A stretch of DNA of 64,000 nt from Streptomyces anulatus (GTDB lineage Bacteria; Actinomycetota; Actinomycetes; Streptomycetales; Streptomycetaceae). The stretch's first letter is position 1; each line of letters begins with the position of its first letter. Made by a program: the position numbers and the translations under genes. The stretch covers positions 62,001-126,000 of the forward strand of contig NZ_JOEZ01000007.1 of the NCBI RefSeq assembly GCF_000721175.1, given 5' to 3'. Positions 50,401-59,235 of this stretch are shown here, piece after piece. Under the pieces are notes generated by a model. That model saw only the letters and a program-made list of their open reading frames with translations, was not told the origin of the DNA and searched no databases.

Positions 50401-50434
50401 TCCCCGCGAAGCGGTACTGAACCGGTGACATGAC

Positions 50435-50467
50435 GTCGGGGCGGTCGCATCACGCGACCGCCCCGAC
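50435..50467 (+). terminator. Terminator of the subtilase gene
   Basis: A perfect 14-base stem (50435-50448 with 50454-50467) and a five-base loop begin 35 bases after the stop. Confidence 0.85.
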
Positions 50468-50489
50468 CCCGTTACCGCTACCGGCGGTT

Positions 50490-50750
50490 GAGCCCGCGGT
50501 CGACGGCGGTGATTGCCCATCACGAGCTTGTGCCTGGGCGCGCCGCGGCGGACCCGGTCGCGCACGGTCCGGTCGACGCTGAAGTCGTATCTCGCGTACA
50601 GGGCGGACTGCTGGGCCGTCTTCTTCTCGCCGGAGACGTGGTAGTCGTAGCCCTGGATGTTGACGAAGTCGAAGTCCTTCATGAGGCGCTTCACGTCGAA
50701 GCCCGCGTCGATCGCGGTCGGGATCGAGGTCGACGACGGGGTCGGGGCGG
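50490..50750 (-). pseudogene. GH18 chitinase fragment
   Basis: The leftward frame reads IDAGFDVKRLMKDFDFVNIQ, then GYDYHVSGEKKTAQQSALYA and FSVDRTVRDRVRRGAPRHKLV. These correspond to the region after the catalytic motif of GH18 chitinases (the DFVNxQxYDxHG strand and the APxxKLVxG strand). The DGxDxDxE catalytic motif, the N-terminus and the C-terminal end are missing. It is a remnant without function. Confidence 0.72.
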
Positions 50751-50831
50751 GAGCGGGTCGGGGTGGAGGGTGGCCGGGGCTGGTCCGGTGTCCGTGTGCG
50801 AGGTATGCGTGAACCGTCACAGGATCATCAC

Positions 50832-50858
50832 ATTGGGTGAAACTCTGGCCTACGCTTG
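50832..50858 (+). promoter_or_regulatory. 27-base element shared with the SPOR gene upstream region (copy 1)
   Basis: GTGAA at 50837-50841 and TACGCT at 50851-50856, with a TC-GGC core between, match the copy at 51803-51829 at 20 of 27 positions with identical spacing. It lies about 60 bases before the gntR start. Confidence 0.55.
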
Positions 50859-50917
50859 CGGTGTACAACCCACGGTTGCCAGGCTGTCGCAGACTGTCAA
50901 CCTGTTGGGAGTGGCCT

Positions 50918-51670
50918 GTGACTTTCGGTGAGCAGCCCGCCTATCTGCGCGTGGCGAGCGATCTCAGGGAGAAGATCGTCAACGGCGCGCTGCCGCCCCA
51001 TACCCGCCTGCCGTCGCAGGCCCGCATCCGGGAGGAGTACGGGGTCTCGGACACCGTCGCCCTGGAGGCGCGGAAGGTCCTGATGGCGGAGGGGCTGGTC
51101 GAGGGGCGCTCCGGCTCCGGCACGTATGTGCGCGAGCGTCCCGTGCCCCGCATGATCGCCCGCTCCGGCTACCGGCCGGACAGGGGGGCCAGTCCGTTCC
51201 GGCAGGAGCAGACGGCCGAGGGGGCGCGCGGGACCTGGGAGTCCCGCAGTGAGCAGGAGGGGGCGAGCCCCGAGGTCGCCGGGCGGCTGGGCGTCGAGCC
51301 CGGCGACCGGGTGATGCGCACGCATTACGTCTTCCGGGAGGCGGGTGAGCCGATCATGCTCTCCACCTCCTGGGAACCGCTCGCCGTCACCGGCCGGACG
51401 CCCGTGATGCTGCCGGAGGAGGGCCCGCTGGGCGGCTGCGGGGTGGTCGACCGGATGGCCGCGATCGACGTCGTCGTGGACAACGTCGTCGAGGAGGTCG
51501 GCGCGCGCCCGGGGCTGGCGGAGGAGCTCCTGGCGCTCGGCGGTGTGCCCGGCCACGTGGTCATCGTCATCGGGCGTACGTACTACGCCTCGGGGCGGGC
51601 GGTGGAGACGGCCGACGTGGTGGTGCCGGCCGACCGGTACCGCGTCGCCTACCACCTGCCGGTGAGATGA
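50918..51670 (+). CDS. GntR-family (HutC-type) transcriptional regulator
   Basis: A 250-residue repressor-type protein. The winged helix-turn-helix occupies residues ~5-75 (YLRVASDLREKIVNGALPPH, LPSQARIREEYGVSDTVA, GLVEGRSGSGTYVRE). A UTRA effector domain follows (DRVMRTHYVFREAGEPIMLSTSW, GHVVIVIGRTYYASGR). UTRA domains bind small ligands, often sugar phosphates; the ligand here is unknown. The GTG at 50918 has GGGAG upstream. The shared element at 50832 and 51803 suggests autoregulation and control of the SPOR gene. Confidence 0.92.
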   Translation: MTFGEQPAYLRVASDLREKIVNGALPPHTRLPSQARIREEYGVSDTVALEARKVLMAEGLVEGRSGSGTYVRERPVPRMIARSGYRPDRGASPFRQEQTAEGARGTWESRSEQEGASPEVAGRLGVEPGDRVMRTHYVFREAGEPIMLSTSWEPLAVTGRTPVMLPEEGPLGGCGVVDRMAAIDVVVDNVVEEVGARPGLAEELLALGGVPGHVVIVIGRTYYASGRAVETADVVVPADRYRVAYHLPVR

Positions 51671-51802
51671 GGTGAGGTGACGCCCCGTCGGACCCGGTGA
51701 GGGCTCGCCGGGTGGGGCTGGTGGGGCGCAAGGGGGCGCATTCTGCGGATGCGCCCCCTTCGTGATGGCCGGATGCGTATCTCTTTGTGTAAACCCGCCT
51801 GC

Positions 51803-51829
51803 ACTGAGTGAAGGTCAGGCGTACGCTCG
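51803..51829 (+). promoter_or_regulatory. 27-base element shared with the gntR upstream region (copy 2)
   Basis: GTGAA at 51808-51812 and TACGCT at 51822-51827 keep exactly the 14-base offset of copy 1. It lies about 85 bases before the SPOR-domain start. Confidence 0.55.
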
Positions 51830-51914
51830 GGCATATGCGTACTGCGGTTTCCTGGGGATCCTTAGAGACGTGCACGCCGGCGGGAAGAGGGGCGATATGC
51901 GGGGGAGCGACACG

Positions 51915-52097
51915 ATGAGCGACAGTGGCGCCGCGCTCCCTTGGCAGGTGATACGGCAGGACGACGGCGGCAACCGCTACCGCGTGGGCAGGTACGCCAC
52001 GCAGGCCGAGGCGCAGAAGGTCGCCGACGGCCTCGACGACCGCCATCGCCGCCAGGTCTACCGGGTGGAGCGCGTGGGTCAGGGCAACAGGCCCTGA
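51915..52097 (+). CDS. Small SPOR-domain-like protein
   Basis: A 60-residue protein, almost all one domain: LPWQVIRQDDGGNRYRVGRY, then ATQAEAQKVADGLDDRHR and QVYRVERVG. The alternating strand-helix-strand pattern with RVG-Y-A and A-A-K-VAD matches SPOR-like repeats. No signal or membrane segment is present, so it is cytoplasmic and unlike classical cell-division SPOR proteins. The ATG at 51915 has GGGGGAG eight bases upstream; an ATG at 51897 is also in frame. Confidence 0.75.
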   Translation: MSDSGAALPWQVIRQDDGGNRYRVGRYATQAEAQKVADGLDDRHRRQVYRVERVGQGNRP

Positions 52098-52309
52098 CGC
52101 GACGGACGGCCCCGTGGGGCCCCGGGGGGGCGTTCCGCCTCGCCAGGGCCCCACGGCCTTCCTGGATGCCTCCGCGCCCGCGCCCGCGTGCGCTCTGCTC
52201 CCGCCTCCGACTCCCGCCCCCGCATTCCGCGCGCCGGCGGTCCGGGCGGTAGGGTCCCGCCCGGACCGGGGTGCGGATGCCGCCGGTGGTGCGGCGAGCG
52301 GGGGGAGTG

Positions 52310-52711
52310 ATGACGGTGCTGATCGACACGGTGGCGTGGGTGCGGATCGAGGGCGGCAGGATCCTCTGCGCACGGCCCCGTGGCAAGGACGTCTTCTACA
52401 TCCCGGGCGGCAAGCGCGAGGGCGCGGAGACCGATCTGCAGACCCTCCTGCGGGAGGTCGAGGAGGAACTGACGGTCGGCCTGATCCGGGAGACCGTCGT
52501 CCACGCCGGGACGTACGAGGCCCCCGTCGACGAGCGGCCGGACGCCGCCCTGGTGCGGATGAGCTGCTACTACGGCGATTACCGCGGCACGCTCGTCGCG
52601 AGCAGCGAGATCGAGGAGGTCGCGTGGTTCTCCTTCGCCGACCGGGCCCTCGTGCCGCCCGTGGACCAGTTGCTCTTCGACGACCTCAAAGCGGCGGGTG
52701 AGCTGATCTGA
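52310..52711 (+). CDS. Nudix hydrolase
   Basis: A 133-residue pyrophosphohydrolase acting on nucleoside diphosphate-linked substrates. The Nudix box is visible as GGKREGAETDLQTLLREVEEEL, giving G-x5-E-x7-R-E-V-x-E-E. The N-terminal strand VAWVRIEGGRILCARPRGKD and C-terminal EIEEVAWFSFADRALVPPVDQ are normal for the family. The ATG at 52310 lies after GGGGGAGTG. Substrate unknown. Confidence 0.92.
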   Translation: MTVLIDTVAWVRIEGGRILCARPRGKDVFYIPGGKREGAETDLQTLLREVEEELTVGLIRETVVHAGTYEAPVDERPDAALVRMSCYYGDYRGTLVASSEIEEVAWFSFADRALVPPVDQLLFDDLKAAGELI

Positions 52712-52838
52712 CCCTCGGTACGCCCGTATGCACCAAACGGAAGGGCGCGCGGTAGTAAGCAATAAATGGTGGGTATGGGCTGTTTAGGCCCTATTTACGC
52801 GTGGGTGCGCCCGTGGTCGTCCCTGGGAAGTGATCGGC

Positions 52839-53273
52839 GTGACCGAGACCGAAGGCGACTGTGCCGAGTGGACCTTCCCGGCCGAACCGGGTTCCGTGCG
52901 CAATGCCCGGCACGCCGTCCGGGGTGCTCTGGGCTCGTGGGGTCTCGACGCGACGGTCGGTGACCTCGCGGTCCTGCTCGTCAGCGAACTGGTGACCAAC
53001 TCCCTGCGGTACGCCTCCGGGCCCATCGGCGTGCGGTTGGTCCGCTCGTACCCCGACGGGGACCTTCTGTTCGCCGACCGCCCTCCCACCTCACCGGGAC
53101 TGCTGGTGGAAGTCTCCGATCCGCTTCCGGATCCACCCACCGAACGCAGTGCGGGACCCGACGACGAAGGCGGCCGGGGACTCCAGCTCGTGGCCTGTTC
53201 CGCACGTCGCTGGGGGACCCGTCGCGGAAAGAGCGGCAAGACCGTGTGGTTCGAGCTGGCTCTCCCTGGTTAG
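52839..53273 (+). CDS. Anti-sigma-factor-type ATP-binding protein (HATPase_c_2)
   Basis: A 144-residue RsbW/SpoIIAB-like kinase domain. LLVSELVTNSLRYASG is the N-box and DEGGRGLQLVACSARRWG the G-box region; it ends KTVWFELALPG. Such proteins phosphorylate anti-anti-sigma factors or bind sigma factors. The C-terminal half is strongly similar to the ATPase ends of the two phosphatases in this window. The GTG at 52839 has GGAAG eight bases upstream; a GTG at 52830 is also possible. It lies 160 bases upstream of the multidomain phosphatase in the same direction, so the two may work together. Confidence 0.88.
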   Translation: MTETEGDCAEWTFPAEPGSVRNARHAVRGALGSWGLDATVGDLAVLLVSELVTNSLRYASGPIGVRLVRSYPDGDLLFADRPPTSPGLLVEVSDPLPDPPTERSAGPDDEGGRGLQLVACSARRWGTRRGKSGKTVWFELALPG

Positions 53274-53433
53274 GAGAGTGGAGGGAAGCACAGCGATCAT
53301 CAGAGGTCGGGCAGAACCTGACTGAAAGGGACTGAGACCTTGCTGTGATCGTGAACGCCGTGTCGGTCGGGGCCGTAGTGCTGAATACTGCGGGCAGGAC
53401 CGGTCCGGTGCGTGAGCTGGAGGGGACGGTCGC

Positions 53434-56055
53434 GTGAGCGAAATACCTGGGACAACGGGTGATGTCGTCGGGACCACCGGCGATGTCGTGTGGCAGAGCA
53501 GCCCACCCGGCTCGATCTATGACTACATCAGGGTCGCGTCCTTCTCGATCGGCCCCGACGGTCTGATCGAGCAGTGGAGCAGCCGGGCCGCCGGTCTCTT
53601 CGGCATGACCTCGACCGAGGCGATCGGCCGCGACCCGGTGGAGGCCTTCATGCCCGCCGAGCTGCGTTCCGACGGACATCGGCGGGTCGGCGAGATCCTC
53701 GACGGCAAGGAGTGGACGGGCCTCGTCCCGTTCCGGATGCCGGGCGAGGGCGGGGCGCACGGCGTCGCCGAGGTCTATGTGATGCCGAGTCTGACGGGCC
53801 AGGGGGAGCGGGCCGCGCTCTGCATCGTCGTGGACGTCCGGGCCCTGCGGCGCATCGAGACGGACCTCGCCGCGTCACAAGCCATATTCGGCCAATCTCC
53901 GTTCGGCTTCGTGCTGTTCGGTACGGATTTCGCCGTCGTCCGGGCCAACCAGCGCTTCGCCACGGTCTTCGGCGGCGCCGCCGAGGACCACCGGGGCCGC
54001 ACGGTGGAGGACTATCTGCCGCGGGCCGAGGCCGACCGGCTGTCCGCCACCCTGAAGCGGGTCCTGGAGACCGGGGAGTCCGTCACCGACCTCCAGCTCG
54101 TGGGCACCGCCCCCGGCGGCACCGAGCGCCGCCACTGGTCCATGAACCTCTACCGGGTGCACAGCGGGGCGGGCCGCCCCGTCGGCGTCGCGGGCCTCGC
54201 CACCGACGTCACCCGCCGGCACATCGCCGCCCGCGAGGCGGCCAGTGCCCGCCGCAACCTCGCCCTCCTCAACGAGGCCAGCGCCCGCATCGGCAACTCC
54301 CTCGACCTGGAGACCACCGCCCGCGAGCTCCTCGACGTGGCCGTCCCCGGCTTCTGCGACCTCGCCGCCGTCGACCTCTACCAGGGGCTGCTCACCGGCG
54401 AGGAGGCCGCTCCCGGCAGTTGGGCGCCCGCGCACCGCGAGTCCGCCGGAGGCTCGGCGGAGCTGCGCCGGGTGGCCCACGCCAGCGCGGTCGCCGACGC
54501 CCTGCCCACCGCCGTGGCGGGCAGCGGGACTCCGGGCCCGGACGACCTGCCGCCCGCGCTCGGCTCCGTCCACCGCTTCCCGTTCGGCTCGCCCTGTGCC
54601 ATGGCGCTGCGCTCCGGCCGGGTCGAGGACGTGCCCGGCGACGAGATGGGCTTCGTGCAGTCGACGCTCGCCGTGCCGATGGTCGCGCACGACACCGTCG
54701 TCGGCCTCGTCCAGTTCTCCCGTACGAAGGGCAGCGAGCCGTTCGGAGAGCGCGACCGGGCGCTGGCCACCGAACTGGCCGCCCGCGCCGCCGTCTGCAT
54801 CGACAACGCGCGCCTCTACCGCCGCGAGCACGAACGCGCCCTGATCCTCCAGCGCAGCCTGCTGCCCCCCGGCGACCCCGAGGCCGCCGGTCTCGACATC
54901 GCCTGCCGCTACCTGCCCGGCAACACCGCCACCGAGGTCGGCGGCGACTGGTTCGACGTGATCGAGCTGCCCGGTCACCGCACCGCCCTCGTCGTCGGCG
55001 ACGTCATGGGGCGCGGCCTGCGCGCCGCCGTCGCCATGGGTGAACTGCGCACCGCCGTAAGGACCCTGGCCCTCCTCGACCTGGAGCCGGCCGAAGTGCT
55101 CTCCGCCCTCGACGAGGTCGCCCGCGGCCTCGGCTCCCCGGGCGGCGGCGAGCGCAGCGAGGGCCTCGGCGGCAGCGGGGGAGCGCAGTGGCCCTCCCGC
55201 GCCGCGCAGAAGTCCCGCGAGGCGGACCTCTCCGAGGTGTACCTCGCGACCTGCGTGTACGCGGTCTACGACCCGGTCACCCGGCGCTGTACGTTCGCCA
55301 ACGCCGGGCACCTCCCCCCGGCCGTCGTCGAGCCCGGCCGGCCCGCCCGGCTCATCGACGTACCGCCGGGCATGCCGCTCGGCGTCGGCGGTGAGCCGTT
55401 CGAGGAGGTCGAGGTCGAGCTCGCCGAGAACGCCCTGCTCACCCTCTACACAGACGGCCTGGTCGAGTCCCGGGACCAGCCGCTGGACCAGGGCCTGAAC
55501 GCGCTGCGCGCCGTGCTCACCGGCCCGCAGATGGAGCTGGAGGACGCCTGCGACCACGTTCTGAGCACCCTCGACACGCGGCACGGCGAGGACGACATCG
55601 CCCTGCTGATGGCCCGTATCCAAGGGCTCCCCGGGGAGGCGGTGGGGGACTGGACCCTGCCGCGCGAACCCCGCTCGGTGGGGCGTGCCCGTGAGCTGGC
55701 CCGCTCCCAGCTGGTCGCCTGGGACCTCGACGACCTGGTCGACACCACCGAACTCCTCGTCAGCGAACTGGTCACCAACGCCCTGCGCTACGGCGAGGGC
55801 GAGATCCGGCTCCGGCTGCTGCGTGACCGCACCCTGGTCTGCGAGGTGTGGGACGCCGGTCTCGTCCAGCCGCGCCGCCGCCGCGCCCGCGACACCGACG
55901 AGGGCGGCCGCGGCCTCCAGCTCGTCGGCCTGCTCAGCGCCGCCTGGGGCTCGCGCCGCACCCCGCGCGGCAAGACCGTCTGGTTCGAACTGGCCCTGCC
56001 GGACGGGGCCCCGGCCGCCGAACTCTCCGTGGAGCAGCTCCTGAGCATGTACTGA
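53434..56055 (+). CDS. PAS-PAS-GAF-PP2C (SpoIIE) phosphatase with fused ATPase domain
   Basis: An 873-residue sensor-effector. Two PAS domains (about residues 25-145 and 150-270; PFGFVLFGTDFAVVRANQRF) are followed by a GAF domain (~280-470). The SpoIIE/PP2C phosphatase follows (~480-735): LQRSLLPPGDP, GGDWFDVIELPG, VVGDVMGRGLRA, NAGHLPPA, DGLVESRD, GEDDIALL. The C-terminal HATPase_c_2 domain (~750-855) has LLVSELVTNALRYG and DTDEGGRGLQLVG. One polypeptide can therefore sense, dephosphorylate and phosphorylate partners of a sigma-factor switch. GTG start with GGAGGGG upstream. It converges with the PspA gene. Confidence 0.94.
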   Translation: MSEIPGTTGDVVGTTGDVVWQSSPPGSIYDYIRVASFSIGPDGLIEQWSSRAAGLFGMTSTEAIGRDPVEAFMPAELRSDGHRRVGEILDGKEWTGLVPFRMPGEGGAHGVAEVYVMPSLTGQGERAALCIVVDVRALRRIETDLAASQAIFGQSPFGFVLFGTDFAVVRANQRFATVFGGAAEDHRGRTVEDYLPRAEADRLSATLKRVLETGESVTDLQLVGTAPGGTERRHWSMNLYRVHSGAGRPVGVAGLATDVTRRHIAAREAASARRNLALLNEASARIGNSLDLETTARELLDVAVPGFCDLAAVDLYQGLLTGEEAAPGSWAPAHRESAGGSAELRRVAHASAVADALPTAVAGSGTPGPDDLPPALGSVHRFPFGSPCAMALRSGRVEDVPGDEMGFVQSTLAVPMVAHDTVVGLVQFSRTKGSEPFGERDRALATELAARAAVCIDNARLYRREHERALILQRSLLPPGDPEAAGLDIACRYLPGNTATEVGGDWFDVIELPGHRTALVVGDVMGRGLRAAVAMGELRTAVRTLALLDLEPAEVLSALDEVARGLGSPGGGERSEGLGGSGGAQWPSRAAQKSREADLSEVYLATCVYAVYDPVTRRCTFANAGHLPPAVVEPGRPARLIDVPPGMPLGVGGEPFEEVEVELAENALLTLYTDGLVESRDQPLDQGLNALRAVLTGPQMELEDACDHVLSTLDTRHGEDDIALLMARIQGLPGEAVGDWTLPREPRSVGRARELARSQLVAWDLDDLVDTTELLVSELVTNALRYGEGEIRLRLLRDRTLVCEVWDAGLVQPRRRRARDTDEGGRGLQLVGLLSAAWGSRRTPRGKTVWFELALPDGAPAAELSVEQLLSMY

Positions 56056-56077
56056 CCCCGGCCCGGCGCACCCGGCG

Positions 56078-56791
56078 TCACGCGCCCGTCTTCAGGGCCG
56101 CGAGCCGGGCCTCGACCTCCGCACTGGCACCCAGGCTGTCCAGCTGCTCGAACTGGGCGTCCAGCGAGGAGGCGGCCAGCTCCTGCTTGCCCAGCGCCTT
56201 CGCCTCCTCGCGCCGCACCTTGTCCTCGAAGCGGCTCAGCTCGCTCGTCGGGTCGAGGACGTCGATGCTCTTCACGGCGTCCATCATCTGGTTCTGCGCC
56301 TGCGCGGACTTGGCGCGCGCCACCAGTTCGTCGCGCTTGGCCCTCAGCTCGGAGAGCTTGACCTTCATCTGATCGAGCCCCGTCCTCAGCCTGTCCACCA
56401 CCTCGGACTGCGAAGCGATCGTCGGCTCGGCCGTCCTCGCCTCCTGCTCCGACCGGAGCTGACGGCCCAGCGCCACCTTGGCCAGGTTGTCGAACTTGTC
56501 GGCCTCCGCCACCGACCCGGCCCCGCGCAGCTCGTCCGCCTTCCGGCTGGCAGCCAGCGCCTTGCCGCCCCACTCGGCCGCCGCCTCGACGTCCTCCTTG
56601 TGGTCCTGCTCCATCAGGCGGAGGTTGCCGATGGTGGACGCGACCGCCTGCTCCGCCTCCGCGATGTTGTTCGTGTAGTCCCGGATCAGCTGGTCCAGCA
56701 TCTTCTGCGGGTCCTCGGCCTGGTCGAGGAGGGCGTTGACGTTGGCCTTCGCGAGCTGGGTGACGCGGCCGAGGATGGTCTGTTTGGTCAT
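56078..56791 (-). CDS. pspA: PspA/IM30-family membrane stress protein
   Basis: A 237-residue coiled-coil protein of the PspA/Vipp1 family, which coats and repairs the cytoplasmic membrane. It begins MTKQTILGRVTQLAKANVNALLDQAEDPQKMLDQLIRDYTNN (read in parts), the diagnostic start, and continues as helices with heptads up to QFEQLDSLGASAEVEARLAALK. The ATG at 56791 has AAGGAG upstream. It follows the TPM-domain gene on the same strand after about 50 bases, so both are probably co-transcribed. Confidence 0.93.
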   Translation of the reverse strand: MTKQTILGRVTQLAKANVNALLDQAEDPQKMLDQLIRDYTNNIAEAEQAVASTIGNLRLMEQDHKEDVEAAAEWGGKALAASRKADELRGAGSVAEADKFDNLAKVALGRQLRSEQEARTAEPTIASQSEVVDRLRTGLDQMKVKLSELRAKRDELVARAKSAQAQNQMMDAVKSIDVLDPTSELSRFEDKVRREEAKALGKQELAASSLDAQFEQLDSLGASAEVEARLAALKTGA

Positions 56792-56843
56792 GGCACGGCT
56801 CCTTGGGTGTCGAGATGGTGCACGCTGTGGTCCTGCCGGTCGT

Positions 56844-59066
56844 TCAGAAGCGGCCGCCACCGCCCCGGCGGCCCCGTGTCCCGCCCCCGCCGAAACTGCC
56901 CGGCCCGCCGCCGAAGCCGCCGGACCGGCCACCCCCGCCGAACCCGCCGCCCATGCCCCCGCCCCGGCCGCCGCCCCCGAACAGCCCGCCGAGGATGATG
57001 CCGCCGAGCACGGCCCCGCCCACGCCGCCGCCCCCGCCCCGCATACCGCCGGGACCCTGCGTCCCGCCGAAGCCGCGGACGTCCTGCTCCGCGAGGCTCA
57101 TCGCCTGCCCGGCCAGCGCGTCCGCCTGCCGCGCCTCGGCCAGCGCCCCCTGGGCGTCGGTGCCCGACAGCTCCCGGGCCCGCTCCCACCGCCGCTGCGC
57201 CTCCGCGAGCCGGGTACGGGCCTGGCTGCCGACCGCACCGCGGTTGGTCGTGATGTAGTCGGCCGCCGCCCCGATCGCGGACCGGGCGGTGAGCATCGCC
57301 TGGCCGAGGAGCGACCGGGCCTTCACCTCGCTCCGCTCCTGGTTCCGGGCCCCCGCCAGCGCGTCGTCCAGGGCCGCGTCCGCCTCCTCCACCCGGCGCA
57401 GCGCGTCGACCGGGTCGTACGGTCCCGCGGCCATCACACCCCGGACATCGGCGAGTACGGTCTCGGCGCGGGCGATCCGGCCGCGCAGGTCCGCCGTCGA
57501 CGCGCCTTCGGCGGTCCCTTGGAGCAGCCCGCCCGCATCCGCGAGGTCGGCCTCCGTCTCGGTCAGCGCGGCGGGCAGCTTCCGCGCGGCCTCGCCCAGC
57601 TCCGCCGCCCGCCGGTCCACCGAGTCCAGCAGCGTGCCCGCCTGGCCGACCGCGCCCTCGGCGGCCCGGATGTACACCGCGGCCCGGGAGTTCTCGCCGC
57701 CCTCGACGGCCGTACCGGCCTGCTCCACGGCCGAGGCGGCGAAGACGAGCCGGTCCTCGGCCTGCCCGACGCCGACCGCCACGGGCGTGGCGGCGCCCTC
57801 CCCGTACTGCTCGCGCAGCCCGGCGACGCCCGACTCGGCCGCCGCGACCCGCCCGGCGAGGCCGTGGTGCGTGGCGGCCACGGTGGCCAGGGCCTCGGGT
57901 GCGGTGCGTTCCAGGGCGCGCAGCCGGTCGAAGTCCTCGGAGACGGTGTCCAGCCCCTCGTTCGCGGTCGCGCACCGCCGCAGGATCTCCGCCAGCATCC
58001 GGCGGCGGGTCGCGTCGTCCTCGGGGAAGGCGTCGTCGAGCTGCTGGCGCAACCGGAACGACCGCGTCAGCTCGTCCTTCGCCCGGACGACCGCCTCGGT
58101 GAAGGGCTTCGCCGCCTCCTCGCCGAACTGGGCGGTGGCGAAGCCGAGTTCCTCCTCGCTGGTGCGCACCGCGTCATCCGTGTCCACCAGCACCTCCTTG
58201 GCCTGCGCGTCCAGCTCCGGCAGCGGCGTCGGCGGCTCCGGCGCACCGCCCGCCCCCGCGCCCCGGCCCCAGCCGGTCGCCGCCGGGGTGGTGCGGGTCG
58301 CCGTGCGCCGTCTGCGCCGGGTGTACGCGTAGAGGCCGACCGCGCCGACGCCGACGGCGACGGCCACCGGCAGGATGAAGTCGCGGACGCCGGTCGAGCC
58401 GGAGTCGCCCGTTCCGGGGTCGGCGGGGCCCGGGGTGATGGCGGGGGCGGTCACCGGGCGTCCCGCCCGTACGGAGGCGTAGCCGTCGGCCGCACCGATC
58501 GCGGCCCCCGCCCAGTCGTTCTCCCTCAGCGCGGGCTCGATCGCGGTGCCCGCCACGTCCCGCAGCTGAGCGTCGGTGAGCGGAGAGCCCGCATCGACGG
58601 AATAGGCGTACTGCCGGTCGTGGGTGGCGACGGAGAGCAGCACGTCGTCCTGGCCCAAACCGTTGCGGTTGGCGGTCTCGTCGCTCCAGGTCTGCCCGGA
58701 CCGGCCGGAGAAGTCACGTACGTACACCACGAAGAGCTGGATGCGCTCGTTGTCGTACAACCGGTCGAGAGCGTCCTCCACCTGCCCCGCCCGGTCGCCC
58801 AGGGCCCCCACCCGGTCGGTGATCTGCCCGTCCCGGGACAGCTCGACGGGGTCGTCGGCGCGGGCGGTCGGGGCGGCGGGGAGCACCAGCCAGCACACGG
58901 CGGACAGCACGGTGAGCAGCCCGGTGACCGGACCGGCGGGCCAAGCCCTGCCGGGTGCGGCACGCCGGATCCCTGGCAATCGAGGAGGTGTCACCTTTGC
59001 GAGGCTATGTGTGCTTTTTGACCCCCGCGACCCGGCGATCCGCCGGTCCGCGTCGGCCGTTCGCAT
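56844..59066 (-). CDS. TPM-domain membrane protein with long helical middle and Gly-rich tail
   Basis: A 740-residue protein. A signal or membrane segment ([25 protein letters not shown]) precedes a TPM/TLP18.3-Psb32-MOLO-1 domain (~70-200) with [14 protein letters not shown] and [21 protein letters not shown] membrane helix near 230-250 ([20 protein letters not shown]) is followed by basic RRRRR. A long Ala/Glu-rich helical region comes next, and finally a Gly/Phe tail. TPM domains are linked to membrane quality control, in keeping with the adjacent pspA. The start is uncertain: ATG 59066 has no good ribosome binding site. Confidence 0.85.
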   Translation of the reverse strand: MRTADADRRIAGSRGSKSTHSLAKVTPPRLPGIRRAAPGRAWPAGPVTGLLTVLSAVCWLVLPAAPTARADDPVELSRDGQITDRVGALGDRAGQVEDALDRLYDNERIQLFVVYVRDFSGRSGQTWSDETANRNGLGQDDVLLSVATHDRQYAYSVDAGSPLTDAQLRDVAGTAIEPALRENDWAGAAIGAADGYASVRAGRPVTAPAITPGPADPGTGDSGSTGVRDFILPVAVAVGVGAVGLYAYTRRRRRTATRTTPAATGWGRGAGAGGAPEPPTPLPELDAQAKEVLVDTDDAVRTSEEELGFATAQFGEEAAKPFTEAVVRAKDELTRSFRLRQQLDDAFPEDDATRRRMLAEILRRCATANEGLDTVSEDFDRLRALERTAPEALATVAATHHGLAGRVAAAESGVAGLREQYGEGAATPVAVGVGQAEDRLVFAASAVEQAGTAVEGGENSRAAVYIRAAEGAVGQAGTLLDSVDRRAAELGEAARKLPAALTETEADLADAGGLLQGTAEGASTADLRGRIARAETVLADVRGVMAAGPYDPVDALRRVEEADAALDDALAGARNQERSEVKARSLLGQAMLTARSAIGAAADYITTNRGAVGSQARTRLAEAQRRWERARELSGTDAQGALAEARQADALAGQAMSLAEQDVRGFGGTQGPGGMRGGGGGVGGAVLGGIILGGLFGGGGRGGGMGGGFGGGGRSGGFGGGPGSFGGGGTRGRRGGGGRF

Positions 59067-59235
59067 GAAAGGGCGCGCGAAAGGAGTCCCCCCGCGCGTG
59101 TGCGGAAAGGCCGAGGCCGCCGCCCGTCGTCAGATGGGGCGGACGTGGCGCGCTTCGGGCCCGGTGCCGGAGGCCGACGGCGCCGCACCGGTCAGGCCCG
59201 GTTCCCGCGAGTGGCCCGAAGTCCGGAGGTGGCGT

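Noticed and set aside
50488..50931. A 147-codon plus-strand frame opposite the GH18 fragment
   Set aside because: The opposite strand has clear GH18 strands; this frame is its antisense and runs into the gntR leader.
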